From NCBI RefSeq assembly GCF_018139145.2, contig NC_059477.1:40619002-40683001 (forward strand): DNA of 64,000 nucleotides, read 5' to 3'. The notes beneath the pieces were generated by a model. That model was not told where the DNA came from. It did no database searches and worked only from the letters and a program-made list of their open reading frames with translations. Shown here one piece after another: positions 39,127 to 52,439 of this stretch; position 1 is the first letter of the stretch, and every line of letters begins with the position of its first letter. This DNA is from Gymnogyps californianus (lineage: Eukaryota > Chordata > Aves > Accipitriformes > Cathartidae). Position numbers and translations under genes: made by a program.

Positions 39127-39879
39127 GGATTAATGCTTCAGCAGGTTGAAGGGGAGAATTATTTTCTACATTAGTCTTGGTACGAGCCATCCTGAGCACT
39201 AGGTACTACTGTAATAAGTCAAAGTACTACAACTGAAATAATGTTCTTACATGTAGTTTCAGGCTATTTTATGGCAAAATATAGTGGTCTTTTTAATTAG
39301 AAGATGTATAAGAAAAAACTAAGTTCATGATTCTAGAGTCGAGAGCTGATTTACACTTTGCTTCCATGGACCAGATTCAGGGGGTTTTTTTAACTGCAAT
39401 CGGAGAAATTATTTTTAATTATTTTTATTAAACAGGTTATAAGGTTTGAAAAGCAAACTAATTATATGTGCAATAGAAAAATGAACTATTTTATCTGATT
39501 TTTTCATATATAACTTTCAAAGGCCTCCAAATTAGGATACTGCATCATTAAGCTTTTGACATTTGTCCAGTTAAAACTATTGACTCATACTTTCATTTCT
39601 TCCCCCTCAAATTACTACAGTGCCACAGCTGATCTAACTATATTTTCCATTTCTTATAAATAGCCACAAGAAAAGTATTAATTATCCTTGTACGATTTAA
39701 TGCACCAACTGCCTTAACCTTTCAGGTTTTCTTAAACGCCAGCATAACAAGGCATATCCATGGCAGCAAATGTGATTTATGACAGGAATCTTTAATTTCT
39801 GTTTTTAAATATGTTACCCACCGATCTGCATACATTTAAATTCGCCTGCAACACTTTTCTCTGTCTTGAGGCTGTTGTT

Positions 39880-40140
39880 TAATATTCAAGGATGATTTTT
39901 GTCCACATACATTTTGGTCTATGTCACCTCAGATTAAATTATTACTGTTTGCAGCCTTTTTGGAGCAGGCCTCAGGCCCTTATTTACAAGAATCAATGAA
40001 ACAGTAATGAAAATCCATTTTTCATACTATCAGCTCTGGCCTGCTTTTATTTAGTTAGCTGTGTCTAAGCAAGCAATTCATTTTGTGCAAATGTCACGTT
40101 GATAAAAAAGGACGAGCCGCGAAAGGGTTAATCATGAAAT
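39880..40140. other. Candidate conserved noncoding element C
   Basis: A repeat-free block with AGATTAAATTATTACTG, TTTAGTTAGCTG, TGCAAATGTCACG and GGGTTAATCATG. It combines homeodomain-like, POU-like and CRE-like half sites with an unusually complex base order for an AT-rich region. No alignment was possible, so the call is a hypothesis. Confidence 0.3.
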
Positions 40141-43100
40141 AAGGCCTCTGCTTTCACCACCCTCCCAATAGTAGAGCACATCTGTAATGGTAAAATTAAA
40201 AAAATATTTTCTTAATGTATGCAAAGTAATGTATATTGACACATAAGCAAGCCTTTTCATGATGAATATTGAAATATATATGCAAAGCACAGGAAATGTG
40301 TAACATGTTATAGATCTTTCAGTGTACATTTAGAGGAAATGAGCCATTTATATTCCACAATTTAGTGAATACCTACTGTTTATTGGTACAGAGCACATAG
40401 GAGTATATTTGTCTTAGTAATTTATTTAGGTAAATATATTTATTCTTCTAGGGGTTCTTGTGCTTTTTCTGGTTCTATAGTACTAGACATAAATATTTAA
40501 CAATGCATTGTCTCAAATGTTATTCATGTAATTTATCAGGGGAAACAGTGGAGCTGTAATAACTTTTAAGCCTGCACCTTCACTTAAACCTGAGATTGAT
40601 TTAAAACGTGGGAAACCAGGATGTTTCTCCATATGCAGTAAGAACAGGGATCGTTTCCCTGAAGGAGCACGGAGTGAGTCACACCAGCTTGGACGCCAGC
40701 TTGGAGAAAGGGCAACGGCAGACTGTTCACTCCTCTCTTCTGGGTTGTCTTCTCTAATCTCCCTATAATAAAAACATGAGCGAATGAGTTTTTTTTCAAA
40801 ATAATTACTCTTGTTACGTGTCACCTCATTTCCCTCTGCGGCCTCACTTGTTTTCGTGCCGCTGAGGTCCCTCTCACGCTCCCTCGGCTGGGAAGCCAGC
40901 TTTTGACTTCTTCCTTCCATCAACAAACCATCAACAACCGTTCAAAGGTCTCCTGAACCTCCGCCTGCGTTCGTGAGACACTCCGGGAACCTCAGGTGGG
41001 AGGGATGGTTACAGCAAAGGGTATTTTTTCCTCCGTCAACTAATTCCCGAAGGCTTTAGCCAGCCAGTTTCCAGGCATTTCAGGACAAATTTTCCCTTAC
41101 TTAATCACTGATGCCTGAACATAGACTTTATGAGTGGGCCTGCTAGTGTCTATTAGCATCCTCTGTTTCAGCGTGTGATCCTGAACTCCTCGGTGAACAT
41201 ATTCACACCACTGAGAGAGCATTTTGCTACTGACTTGAAGGCGAGAAGGATATTAACTGATTATCTCTTCTCCTGCCTCTGCTTTCTCCATGTCTATAGC
41301 TCCCACGCTGGCAACTCAAGGGGGTTTGGAGTCATTTCTTCCTCATCTCCTTTTCAGGCTGGCACTGCTATGGTCTTTTTGGTCTGTAAATTCAGGAATA
41401 TTTCCTTTCAGACTATGCATCAAGTACTTAAGCACTTGTCAATACCTCTTTTCTGCGATGACTGCTGATGCAATGCATACAGGGTTTGGTTTTGGTTTAT
41501 TTTTTCCTCCATCTCTCTTTCTCTCTCCAGTTGCAGACCAGTTGCACAGCCCACCCATGGGACTTCACAACCCCACTGAGGAAATGATTTTCAGCTGAAG
41601 GACAGGAGAAGCTATATGCTATTCTCTTGGCAGCTTAGCACTGAACAAGCGTTAAACACACAATGTTAGGAGGCGCAAGTGGGAGAGAAAATAAGGCGAG
41701 AGAGATTCGCAAGGAAAAAGAAAGGCTCTTAAATAATTATTCACGGCATAATCTTGAAAATGCAATACTTATCACTAGACAGGCAACTGGCCTATGTTTC
41801 CAAAACCAGAGATTAAAATAAAAACCACCCAGTAACTCAAGATTCATTTAGATGGAGAAAAGAGAGGGAAAACAGGCAGCAGCTTTCTGAAGAAAATACT
41901 GCAGGAACTGGGTCAGTTAAACTTTGGGCAGAGACCTGATCTCCCCAGAGATTTAAACTGGTAAGGAAGCGTAGGGCAGCTCTAGATGGAAAAGCTTATG
42001 GTAAACTGAACCTTTTCCCCAAATCATTGTGCAACTATAGGCAAAGAGACTGAAATACAACTTAGGTTAAGTGCGGAGGTTGGAGCTTAGCGCTGGCACA
42101 GAAAACATGGACGCTGTAGATTACTGTAAAATTGGGCTTGGGCCAGGGAAAGGGGCACAAGACCACTGGTGGGGCTACGGAAATAAAAACTGTATTTCAT
42201 TTGGACCAGCGCTACTCTGTAGGACCACATATATCAGACCAAAAAGTACTTCTTTCATCTTATCATAATTAGTGTATGGTAGAACGGATATGCACACTGG
42301 TTTGTGTCCTTCAGGAAGGGGAAGAGATTTGAAGAAAAGCAGAAATGCCCTTTTTCGAAGGACAGATGTTCATATATGCATGGTGAACGTTATCATAATT
42401 TCCCACTAAGGTAATGTGAGAATTCAGAACAGGACCCAAAGCTACAAATTAAAGAGTAAACACTGCCTCCTGCAAGTTGTGAAACATTTTCTACAAAGAT
42501 GTGACTGTTGGTATCCCAACATCAGGACCTCAGGCCTACTCCATGACAAACCCAAAACAGCTCTCTGACCTGCCAGACAAAAACCTCCAAAGAACATGCA
42601 CTATTCTTCCTATAACCATGATGAAGGTTGTTTGCTTGTTTGTTTGTTCTTTAAAATGACATGTAGCCTTTATTTTCACATGCTGAAGCTCACTTATACA
42701 TCCTCTTCTCTCTATATCTCATTTCTGGAGGTGTATGCTGAAAGAGGAAAATGATTGCAGTCTTTTCACAATAAAGTATACGAAAACTAGGTGAAAGTCC
42801 TGAAATTTCCATTATAGCATAGGCTATAAACTTGAACTTCATAAAAAAGATATATGAGGGCACTAATAATACAAAAAGTGTTTTTACAAGATCAATATCG
42901 TATTACAGAGGTGCTTTTGCTTGTTTTCAGCAAGTCAACGTTATTTTTGGATATGCATGTACTTAGTACGTTGATCAAAATTTATATATTCACATCTTGT
43001 CTAGTATATCCATTTCCTGTTGCTTGCTTTCTGGTTAAATATCCATTTTATTTTTCATGTTGTGCAATGTACTTCGGTTAGCACTGATAAATTAATTTTC

Positions 43101-46100
43101 ATTCTTTAAATTTCAAAATTTCCAGCTGTGTAAATTTAACATCACAATCATGAAGAATGCCTGCTCTTTATATTTTCCTCTTTTGCACTTTTTTAGATTA
43201 CTTTAAAAAAATCATCAGCTACAATACTCAATGCTTTCAGTTAATAATAACCATCACTTCTTCAGATTATTACAATGAATAAATGACAGCATTATGGTAT
43301 ACGTGTTAAGCATTTATCACAGTACATGACAGAACACTACCCTCAGAGCACAAATATGGGTGATTACGTTTCTGCTATTTTGGTTATTTCATGAGAAAGA
43401 GTCTTCTTGGCTCTACCAGAGCATATTAAGGCACTATCTTGCCAAAATTATCAACTGCCTGATGGTTCATACAGTCCTGGAAAGCCCTGGATGCAGTTTG
43501 CATAGCGGCTGACCTATTTGCTCTGATTCAACTAAGTATATCTCTAAAGGAACCCTTAGGGTTTACAGTGTCAACAGTCCTGTTTTGTTTGTTTTCCTTC
43601 TCAAACCACTACTTATTTAACAGAAGCAAAATAAGATCAAAAGGGCACTCAGTTAATTCGTATCAAATTTTGTCACATAGCATAAAAAAGGAGGGGAATT
43701 TTAGCAATATTGTCAGACTTGCATATACCCACTGGAAGATGCAATTCATACGCATCAAATGTGTGCCCACAATGTCATTTTAGCTATTATATTTTCTTTC
43801 TTCAAACCCAAATCACAGAATTGTAACACCGTTGACGCAAAAAGCAGAAAAACATTATCACTGATAGATGAAGTTTTTTGCAGCTTTAAAGAATAGGAGA
43901 CTAACAGACAGTTAACCAGTTGACAGTTACCTTTAGCTGAATAAAGCCTTTATATTTAGGTATTTCTAACAACATAGAAGAAACAAAAGAAAAAGGGAAG
44001 GAAAATAAGTTTTCTCATCTTATCCTGAAATCTTGAGCTCTGAAAAAAAAAGAGGTCTATCCCAAGCTGGACACAGTTTCTTGAACATATAATATGAAAA
44101 CAGATTCAGCTTGTTCGAATCACTCCATTGCATTTAGATAATTTCAGAACAGAATATTCCATATAACTTCAAACTTTCTAAACCTATTTCTTTTTAAAAA
44201 TATAATTTAACAGAAAATAACACACCAGTAAGCAGCTTCAAATTGAATATTTCCAGTCTTTAACAAATACATTTCCACTGTTGAGTCCAAGAGAAACTTG
44301 GAGTAAACTGGCATTGGGTTGGTTTTTGGGGGTTTTTTTATTTATTTATTTTCATAGGTATACGTTCAAGTTAGAGTTTGATCACTGCCTTTTTTCTGTA
44401 CGTTCTTAAGGATGAGGTTAGAATTAAGGTTTATTCACTTCCAGCCTATGTTTATATCTTATCCTCCTCATATTTTGTAGATGGTGGTGAGAGCTTCATA
44501 TACATTAATATTTGCAGCAGGAATATTTTACTGTATACACCCAAGTATGTACTGGGAAGAGCCACTGCCTGTTAAACCAGGGGAACAAAACTCTTGCTAT
44601 GAGCACAAACGCTAACTCCCTGCTGTGAGCTGGGAACCAAAAGAGGTCAAGCAACCCATTACGGTCAAACAAAATATTCCAGAGAATTGATTTTCAAATA
44701 ACAAACACGTAAACTGTTGAAAACAGAAGTGGAACTAAAACCAACATAATACAAATATGGAATGAAAAAGCCCCATGCCAATAGTGTAATTCAGAAAGTG
44801 TCACAGAAAAGACAGTCTTAATACTGAAATTCTTATAAACTTTTAAATATTAAAAAAAAAGAAATACATGGATGACCTGGTAGGGGTAACTATTGCTCAA
44901 GTGTCACGTGAATTTGCAAGGAAGTGGAATCTCACTACACCTGTAGACAAGAGGATCACCACCAACATAAGACCAGTGGAAAGGAAAACTATAGGAGCTT
45001 TGAAGTGTTCCTTTATCATCTGTTCACCAGTGGAGATGTGCTGTTGCAAATATGACAAATGGGATTTCATTTAACCTTCAGCCCAACATCCACATCTTGA
45101 GATTACCTGCAATGGTCTGATGTCCTTGTGTGCTCACTTCTAGCTGTACAGCCCAAAAATTTATGCCTTCTGCAGCTATTTCCCCTCATCCTTTCTTCTT
45201 TAACTTTTTTTTCTGGCTTGGTGCCGGCATACTTAGTCCATCCTAAGGTCTACCAAAGTTTATTAACTTTTCTATGCTCCCTCTGGCAGTCTCCATCTTT
45301 ATCTATTTCACCACCGTTGGACTGGGAGGAGTTCTTTTACCCTGTGCTTATGCAGCACCTACCATAGGAGGGTCATGGGCTGGGGCTCGGGCTCTGGGCT
45401 ACTAGTGTTCACCCCAGGGGCTACTGAATACACTGCATTGGCAGCTGACTGCACAAGTAAAGCTCTCCCCAAACAGGCAAATATGATGCCACATGACTAT
45501 GATAAAACTCAACCTAAAGTCTGTGCATAGTTATTACATTTCATGAAGTATCCCCTTTTTTCATTGCTTTTTTTCTCTAAGGAATGTTTTATATGGGCGA
45601 AAAAAGGAAGGATGAAGCAAGAGCCTCAGAAACCAAGGATTTGAATCCGCAGTCCCATTAACAACAGAGGAAGTGGAAGTCCAGACCTTTCAGGCACTTA
45701 AATGTCCTTTGATGCTCCCTAATTCTACTGATCTGGTATTGCTCTATAAACTTGCTCAGAAGTTCAGGGTTCCTTCAAGTCCTCTTTCTTAAAAGGCCCT
45801 TCCAAGCAATGAAAGAAAACAATATCATGTCCTTTATGCCACCAGCAACAAAGTGTGGACGTCAAATACTAACCATCACTGAAAAACCATTCATGATTAC
45901 TGAAAAACAAATAAATAAAAATCCATAACCACTATGGAAAAGTGTCATTTGGAAGTTGAAAATAAAATACAGTGAATTGTTGGGTAAATTATTTTGTGAA
46001 TACTAATTATTTCAGATAAAAATATTCATGTTCCTTTCACATTAAGGCAGCTCTCTAGAAATGGGATGTTGCACTTTTTTGTGTTACTTTACAGCAGGAT

Positions 46101-46226
46101 ATGCCAATATGGTCCCCACCATGCTATCCTGCAAGTACAGAGCACAGAATTAGTATCCATTGACTGGAATGTATACGACTCAACTGAACCAGCCCAGACT
46201 CACGCTTGTGCTTAGCACTTACTTGT

Positions 46227-46231
46227 CAGCT
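46227..46231. repeat. Left target-site duplication of LTR A copy 2
   Basis: CAGCT directly precedes the LTR's 5'-TG and is identical to the 5 bases after its 3' end at 47370-47374. Confidence 0.9.
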
Positions 46232-46708
46232 TGTATTGGGTTTGCGTGGCAAGGGTTTGGTAGTGGGGTGCTACAGGGGTGGCTTCTGTGAGAAGCTGCC
46301 AGAAGCTTCCCCTGTGTCCGACAGAGCCAATGCCAGCCGGCTCCAAGACGGACCTGCCGCTGGCCAAGGCCGAGCCCATCAGCGATGGTGGTAGTGCCTC
46401 TGGGATAACAGGTTTAAGGGGGAAAAAAAAACCCCACACAATTGCAGCTGGAGGGAGGGGTGAGAATACGTGAGAGGAACAACTCTGCAGACACTGAGGT
46501 CAGTGAAGAAGGAGGGGGAGGAGGTGCTCCAGGCGCCGGAGCAGAGATTCCCCTGCAGCCCCTGGGGAAGACCATGGTGAGGCAGGCTGTCCCCCGGCAG
46601 CCCATGGAGGTCCACGGGGGAGCAGATATCCACCTGCAGCCCCTGGAGGACCCCACGCCGGAGCAGGGGGATGCCCGAAGGAGGCTGTGGCCCCGTGGGA
46701 AGCCCACG

Positions 46709-46957
46709 CTGGAGCAGGCTCCTGGCAGGACCTGTGGCCCCGTGGAGAGAGGAGCCCAGGCTGGAGCAGGTTTGCTGGCAGGGCTTGTGACCCCGCGGGG
46801 GACCCACGCTGGAGCAGGCTGTTCCTGAAGGACTGCACCCCAGGGAAGGGACCCATGCTGGAGCAGTTTGTGAAGAACTGCAGCCCCTGGGAAGGACTCA
46901 CATTGGAGAAGTTCATGGAGGACTGTCTCCCGTGGGAGGGACCCCACGCTGGAGCAG
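46709..46957 (+). repeat. Minisatellite-like array inside LTR A copy 2
   Basis: Imperfect units start with CTGGAGCAG (or TTGGAGAAG) near 46709, 46759, 46810, 46858 and 46905, with a last partial unit at 46949. An extra CCGGAGCAG unit start near 46659 lies in the 12-base segment missing from copy 1. The array is the same as at 6048-6304, with small length changes. Confidence 0.83.
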
Positions 46958-47178
46958 GGGCAGAGTGTGAGGAGTCCCCCCCCTGAGGAGGAAGGAGCAG
47001 CAGAGACAACGTGTGATGAACTGACCCAAACCCCCTTTCCCCGTCCCCCTGCGCCGCTCGAGGGGAGGAGGTAGAGAATTTGGGAGTGAAGCTGAGCCCA
47101 GGAAGAAGGGAGGGGTGGGGGGAAGGTGTTTTTAAGAGTTGGTTTTATTTCTCATTATCCTACTCTGATTTGATTGGT

Positions 47179-47184
47179 AATAAA
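47179..47184 (+). terminator. AATAAA poly(A) signal in LTR A copy 2
   Basis: Same hexamer and context as in copy 1. The 66 bases before the next GT-rich stretch are identical between copies. Present-day use is unknown. Confidence 0.6.
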
Positions 47185-47369
47185 TTAAACTAATTTCCCG
47201 AAGTTGAGCCTGTTTTGCCCGTGACGGTAACTGGTGAGTGATCTCTCCCTGTCCTTATCTCGCCCCACGAGCCTTTCGTTCTATCTTCTCTCCCCTGTCC
47301 AGCTGAGGAGGGGAGTGACAGAGCGGCTTGGGTGGGCACCTGGCCTCCAGGCAGGGTCAACCTACCACA

Positions 47370-47374
47370 CAGCT
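47370..47374. repeat. Right target-site duplication of LTR A copy 2
   Basis: CAGCT, a perfect match to 46227-46231. Confidence 0.9.
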
Positions 47375-50300
47375 GCAGGTAAATACAGAATTTGTGTAGC
47401 CAAGCAAAGAAGGGCAAATAATCATATCAGAGACCTTAGAGGAAAAAGGAAAAAAAAAAAAAAATGTTATGAGCTTGCTGCATTTCTCACAGATTTGTTT
47501 TCAGGATACTACCACGCATTTCCTCACCCTAGGCTGACCAAACTTCTGTTTTGATTTTGTTGTTCAGTGGATGGTTATGTATGGTGTACAACTAACTGTT
47601 CAATACAAGAATTTGGCCGTTGTGCCATTGACACACACCAGGTCAACTGCCTTCCTTTTTACTCTGAATCAGTGGGATTTTTATTGTCATATATATCACA
47701 TAACATCATAGCATCACTTCCTTTTGCTGATCATGGAAGCCTGAAGATGCCTATAGTTTTCAGCAACAAACTTGTGTCCAGTACTGAAGCAACATTTGTG
47801 TTTTGTGATGCTTAGTTGCAGCCGAACATCTGGACAGTTATTTCTTTGCCCATTTTCATAAAGACCTTTGAGTCAGTGCAATTCAGAAAGGCAAATGATA
47901 ACCAACATTTTTCTGTGAGTTACCAAAAGTCCTTGTCAAGAAGCAAAGAGCGAATGCACCCAGGCTGACACTTAGGATGCCACATCTGCATCGTTGTTCT
48001 GCCAAAAGCGTCAAGGGACATCCACTGGTTCATAAATCAGTGAAAACCGAGTGATATGAGTACACTTTATTTGTTTTGCACGCTCCCTTGCCTGTCGAGC
48101 TGGAAGCCATGTGGATGCCATTGGTGCTAGATGCAAAGATTTCCTGGCGAGGATTGAAGGCTTGGGCACAAAACAATTCTTCACAGCAACCAACCAAGTC
48201 AGTGGCCTGCAAAACCAGCTTTCCAGGAGTGCCTTTTCATTACTTCAGCGTAGTTCCTTTTTAACCCTATTACCAAACGCTTGCTGCAAGGTGAGCCTTA
48301 GAAAGAGAATTAACAGAGCCTGCACAAGCTCTTTTCATTATCTTCTCAGATGCCCAGTTTTGCTTCCCCGTACGGAAAAGTCTGAAGGCTCCTTCAGTCT
48401 AATGAGCGTTAAAATCTCAGGAGTATTTCTGTCTGTGCGCTTACCGAGTTCACTCCTCCTTTAATCCTGGTGCCTCATTAGTTACCTCTGTAAAGCAGAG
48501 GCCAAAGGACTGAGTCTTACGAACGTGAGCGTGAGCTCCGAGAGCACTAACTTTAGAGCACGTGGCAAAAGAGAGGGTGAGGTGCTGTCACCGGAGACAC
48601 CAACAGTCCTACGCACAGAAGACTGGTTACGTACCAGCTGAAACATTTGCGACCTATTTAATTTAAAGATAAATGCCTAATGAATGATACCAGAGGTGTG
48701 AACTGGGGTGGATTCCCTCAGTGCAGTAGTGCAGCTCCCGTTAGTTTTAATGGGACTTAACATGAACAATTGTCCTCTCGCAGCAGGAACATGCAAGCAC
48801 CTTTAAATACCCATTATGCTCAAAATTTGTTTTTAACTTGTTTTGTTAATTTAAAATATATCTAATCACATATTTATCCTAATATCAGATCCTCAGGCAA
48901 GAGCTTGTTGTATGAAATGGATACAAATAGCTTGTGTTTAAAAAAATGTGACTTCATCCTTGCTTTTATAGGCCCACTAGATTCAAAGGAATAGCCCCTG
49001 GAAATAGTAACTGCTGTGATATGCTTATGGCTCCATTTACAGACTTTCTTATAGGTTCATAAATGGAGACTAGGAGGAGGAGGGAAAGGAATAAAATTTA
49101 ATAACTGAATAAAAATGTAAATAAAGATTTGCCTAAAATTACTTGTCCAAGAAATAATTCTCCCTCCCCCTTAAGCTAATACTTTGATAAGCTCTGAACA
49201 GTGATCCTGATTTGGAGCGTGACCTTTGAAAATGCTCTCCAGCTTGATTAAAGATGTATTAAATTTGTTTAAATAAACCTCGTTGTAATGGCACATCATT
49301 TGTAAGAAGCTATTAGGGGGCTGGAAACTGTGCTGCTGTATTTGCATGAAAATGTGCCCTGCTCGAATTGAGGATCTCTCCTGAATTAACCGCAAAGGAA
49401 AAGTGACACTTTCATAATTTTTTTTGACAAAAGGGAAAAAAAAAACCCACAACTTACAAAACTTTATGCTAAGCTCTACGAGAAAAGAGGTAACTGCATA
49501 TCAAAACAGGGCTATGTACACAACACGCTCTTCCCCGAACCACTCTCCCCTCTTTTTTGTCAAGGTTTGCTTGACTTAAATTTCTTTCTTTTTGCCTGCT
49601 TTCCTTTTCCCCCCCCCTGAAAAATGTCTTTGGAAAGAAAAAAATAGACAATAACAAAATGTTTTCCAGTGTGGTTTTTCAGCTGATTGAGAGAAAAACA
49701 ATCCTATGTTAACAGTAGAAAAAAACAGTAATACAAAAACTTAAAAGAGACCGGTTGACATTGATTATATTAAAAATATAACTTTCTCCTTTCAGTGTGG
49801 TTTCAGGCAGTCAGATTTTGCAGCAGTTCAGGAAAGGGAAAACATAACACTGGATATCATGGAATTTATGTGATTAGGCAGAAAGGTAGATGAATAGATA
49901 GATAGATCCCATTCCTGCTTGAAGCATATAGATTGCCAAATGTACTTTAATTTCTTCCAATAGCTCCCAACTGAGTGAGTAACTGCTACACTAATGAAAA
50001 AGTCTCTCTCCCTTAAATCAAATTTTAAATTAAAACCTTTCCCATTTCCCAGCTAAAGCCAGGACTCTAGGATATGTATGTATACTCGGGGGCCTGGAGT
50101 CTTTCTTTGTGCTCCCTGTTCCTCACCACCTATTTCACATGTCAGCCCTCTACAGCCATCCTGGTACTTGCATCCTTCGTCGTACTTTCAATAACAGCAG
50201 CTCAAGGCAACGCAGATTCATCTGCATGCGGTGCTCGGTGCTGCCAGTGCCGTGAGTGCTCGGGAACCCTCTGTCCACCCTCCAGCCCCCACCCCAAACC

Positions 50301-52435
50301 CCAAGCTTACATTGCAGAGCATGAGGACTTCTTCTGAAGTGATACGTTATGGACATTCATTTTCCTACTTCTTGTTGTTTAATCTTAGAGATCTCATTCT
50401 CAAACTCACCTCCAAAACCACAAGGGAAAAAATGTGCAAAGTCATGACGCTCTCAGTAAATCACAAGAGTCAGCAGCACTGCCTGATGCAAGAGGCCCTT
50501 GGTATGGGCAGTTTACAGAGCAGGGAACATCTGCCCTTCAAATGTAGAACAACATTCAAAGAATGAGATTCTGAGCAATTATATTTTTGTTTGCAGCCAT
50601 TCCTCCCTTTCTTTTCCCCAACCACTAGTAAAATCTACACACAATGAAAACTTGAGCTTTGCAAAATCTACCAGTAGATTATTCGTTGTTACTGAATATC
50701 GAGCACATGCACCCACATGTGCCAACGACTTTGCTTGGTCGCAGCCACAGTGCATGAAAGGTGAGCTGGGACACCATTAATCTAGATTCTGTTCAACGGG
50801 AACTCATGCAATTGGCACAAACCCTTTAGTGTTTGAGTAAAAGGTTTATCAAATGAATATTGAACAAGAACTAAAGAATGATGAAACATTAGGAACAAAA
50901 CCTGGCAACCCAGATTATAGGAAAAGTCAAATAGTCTAGTCACTCTGATAGTGAAAGACACCTAACACCTTTAAGAAAGACATAAGAAATTCCCCTTTAG
51001 CGGACGGTATTAAAAGAATGCATCTAGAAATATCTCACTTAGTAGATACTTTAAGTTGATTATCTGGTAGCTGAGTTTCCCAGGCCAGTTCTAGGCTGTG
51101 TGATTATTTTTCCTTCTGACTCACTATTTTTCTAAAACAAGGTAAGAAGGATCACCTATATTATGCTTAGGTCTACTTCTGCCACATTCCTGTGTATTTA
51201 CTTTCTGCACCAAGCTGTCATGACCTTATAAATCTATCTGCATACGGGAGTTGTGCTAATCACCCATCTCTGAACTCTTCAAACCTCTGTTATACACAAC
51301 TCTGGTACTCATGGGTGGATCCACAAATAGATGGAAGGACCCAAATGTTATTGCAAATAGCAAAGGCCAACTCTTAACTTATTTTGCATGGTAAATCCAC
51401 GGGTAACATTTTTCCACTTTTCCATCCCACATTTCCTTATACTGTGCATTGGCTAATGGCTTGCTAAGAATTAGCAAGAGTAAGTTGCACTCTTTTTACT
51501 GAAACCATACCACAGTGGAGCCAGGAACATGAGTCAAGAGAGCAAGCCAGAAACCTTGCTTTCCAGATTATTCACAGTCTCTTTTCTAATTAAACAGCAG
51601 GGCAGCGCAAAATGCGTGGGTGTTTCAGGAGGCAAGATTCAAATCCTGCTCCTGCTTGATGGGTACCCAAAGGTGCAGGGCACAGTCAGCCTCCCATTTC
51701 TCCCATGAGTCTTCTGCTCAGCGATGCACAGTGACCCAGCTTGACCAAACCCTTTGTGAGTTTTCTCCTAGATCTGGAGGGTCACAACAGTCCTTGGGAA
51801 AGGGAAGGGAGATAGAAAACATCCTCGGGAAGAGGGAAGAAAGCTTTCCCCACATCTCCACGGTCTTGAGGGCTCCAGAGTTCCAGCCACAATGTTCTCA
51901 TGCAAGGGGAGGTAAACAGAGCCACCCCCTGGCAGCTGCCTGCACAAGAACTGCCACCTCCTCCCCTGTTCATGTGGACTTGTCCTCAGTGGGCGCGGAT
52001 GCGGGAGCTGGGCTGACACCCAAGCCCCGGGCAACACAGGGCAGGCCACCTCACAGCAAAGTGGCAGGGACATTGAGAAAGAAAAGAAAATTTAGAGGTC
52101 CACAGAGTAGAGCCTTCAGGCATCACAGTTTTTAATCTACATCCCTGCAGCCAGCCTAAACCCTGTCTTAGACAGACAAGTCATTTTTTATTTTGGGGAC
52201 TGGCCATCCCATCTCAATGGAAGTATGGAGAGCCATAAAAAAACTGGTCTGCTTGGCAGCAGTGAGCTGCTGCCAGACAGAGGAGCCCAGTTTTCTTAAA
52301 GTCTGTGCCATCTTCCCGTGTTAAAGAACCACATTTTCTTCTTCTGACATGTTCTCTCATCTCTTTTTGGTTTTAATTTACCATTCTAAATTGAGATACT
52401 AGAGCAGGTGGAAGCAACCCAGCTCCGGGCTAATT
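47375..52435. other. Unique noncoding sequence
   Basis: No supported exon or RNA gene. A 171-codon plus-strand frame at 51620-52135 is the longest outside repeats but has no recognised domain. At about 48735-48765 the words CTCCCGTTAGTTTTAATGGG resemble old CR1/SINE 3' sequence. An A-run lies at 47450-47464. A (GATA)-like run sits near 49890-49907. The block 49190-49420 looks like a regulatory element. Confidence 0.5.
49190..49420. other. Candidate conserved noncoding element D
   Basis: A repeat-free block with a perfect POU octamer ATTTGCAT at 49340-49347, plus GATTAAAGATG and CTGAATTAACCG. It looks like enhancer-type sequence. No comparative evidence was available. Confidence 0.28.
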
Positions 52436-52439
52436 GGTT

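Larger units (their letters stand above)
35961..46226. other. AT-rich noncoding sequence, no gene seen
   Basis: Ten kilobases without a supported exon, RNA gene or interspersed repeat. A 120-codon plus-strand frame at 36327-36689 and a 137-codon minus-strand frame at 40513-40926 show no domains. Simple sequence includes an A-rich run at 39091-39126 and a GT-rich run at 42629-42650. Two blocks at 37180-37400 and 39880-40140 look like conserved noncoding elements and are listed separately. Confidence 0.55.
46232..47369 (+). mobile_element. Solo LTR, avian ERV family A, copy 2
   Basis: This 1138-base element runs from TGTATTGGG to ACCACA and is flanked by a perfect CAGCT duplication, which fixes both ends. 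It is the same family and orientation as 5581-6716 and aligns with it throughout. It carries a 12-base segment at 46651-46662 that copy 1 lacks, and lacks about 10 bases present in copy 1 near 6092-6101. The 5-bp duplication suggests an ERVL-type element. No primer-binding site, polypurine tract or retroviral gene adjoins it, so the internal proviral region was lost by LTR-LTR recombination at this site. Copies 1 and 2 have different target duplications, so they are separate insertions, not the two ends of one provirus. The perfect duplication suggests copy 2 is the younger or less decayed of the two. Confidence 0.93.

Noticed and set aside
44868..45074. 68-codon frame starting MDDLVGVTIAQ, briefly considered as a processed pseudogene
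   Set aside because: No known protein recognised, and no poly(A) tail or target duplication.
5581..47369. The two family A LTRs as the 5' and 3' ends of one giant provirus
   Set aside because: Spacing is about 40 kb, the interior has no gag, pol or env, and each LTR has its own target duplication.
50074..50337. 87-codon frame with hydrophobic start and Cys-rich middle, resembling a small secreted protein
   Set aside because: The Cys spacing matches no family I know, the frame overlaps others on both strands, and there is no evidence of a promoter or conserved splice sites.
51620..52135. 171-codon plus-strand frame
   Set aside because: No domain, no repeat of known coding origin, and overlapping frames on the minus strand. 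Length is within chance for a GC-richer patch.
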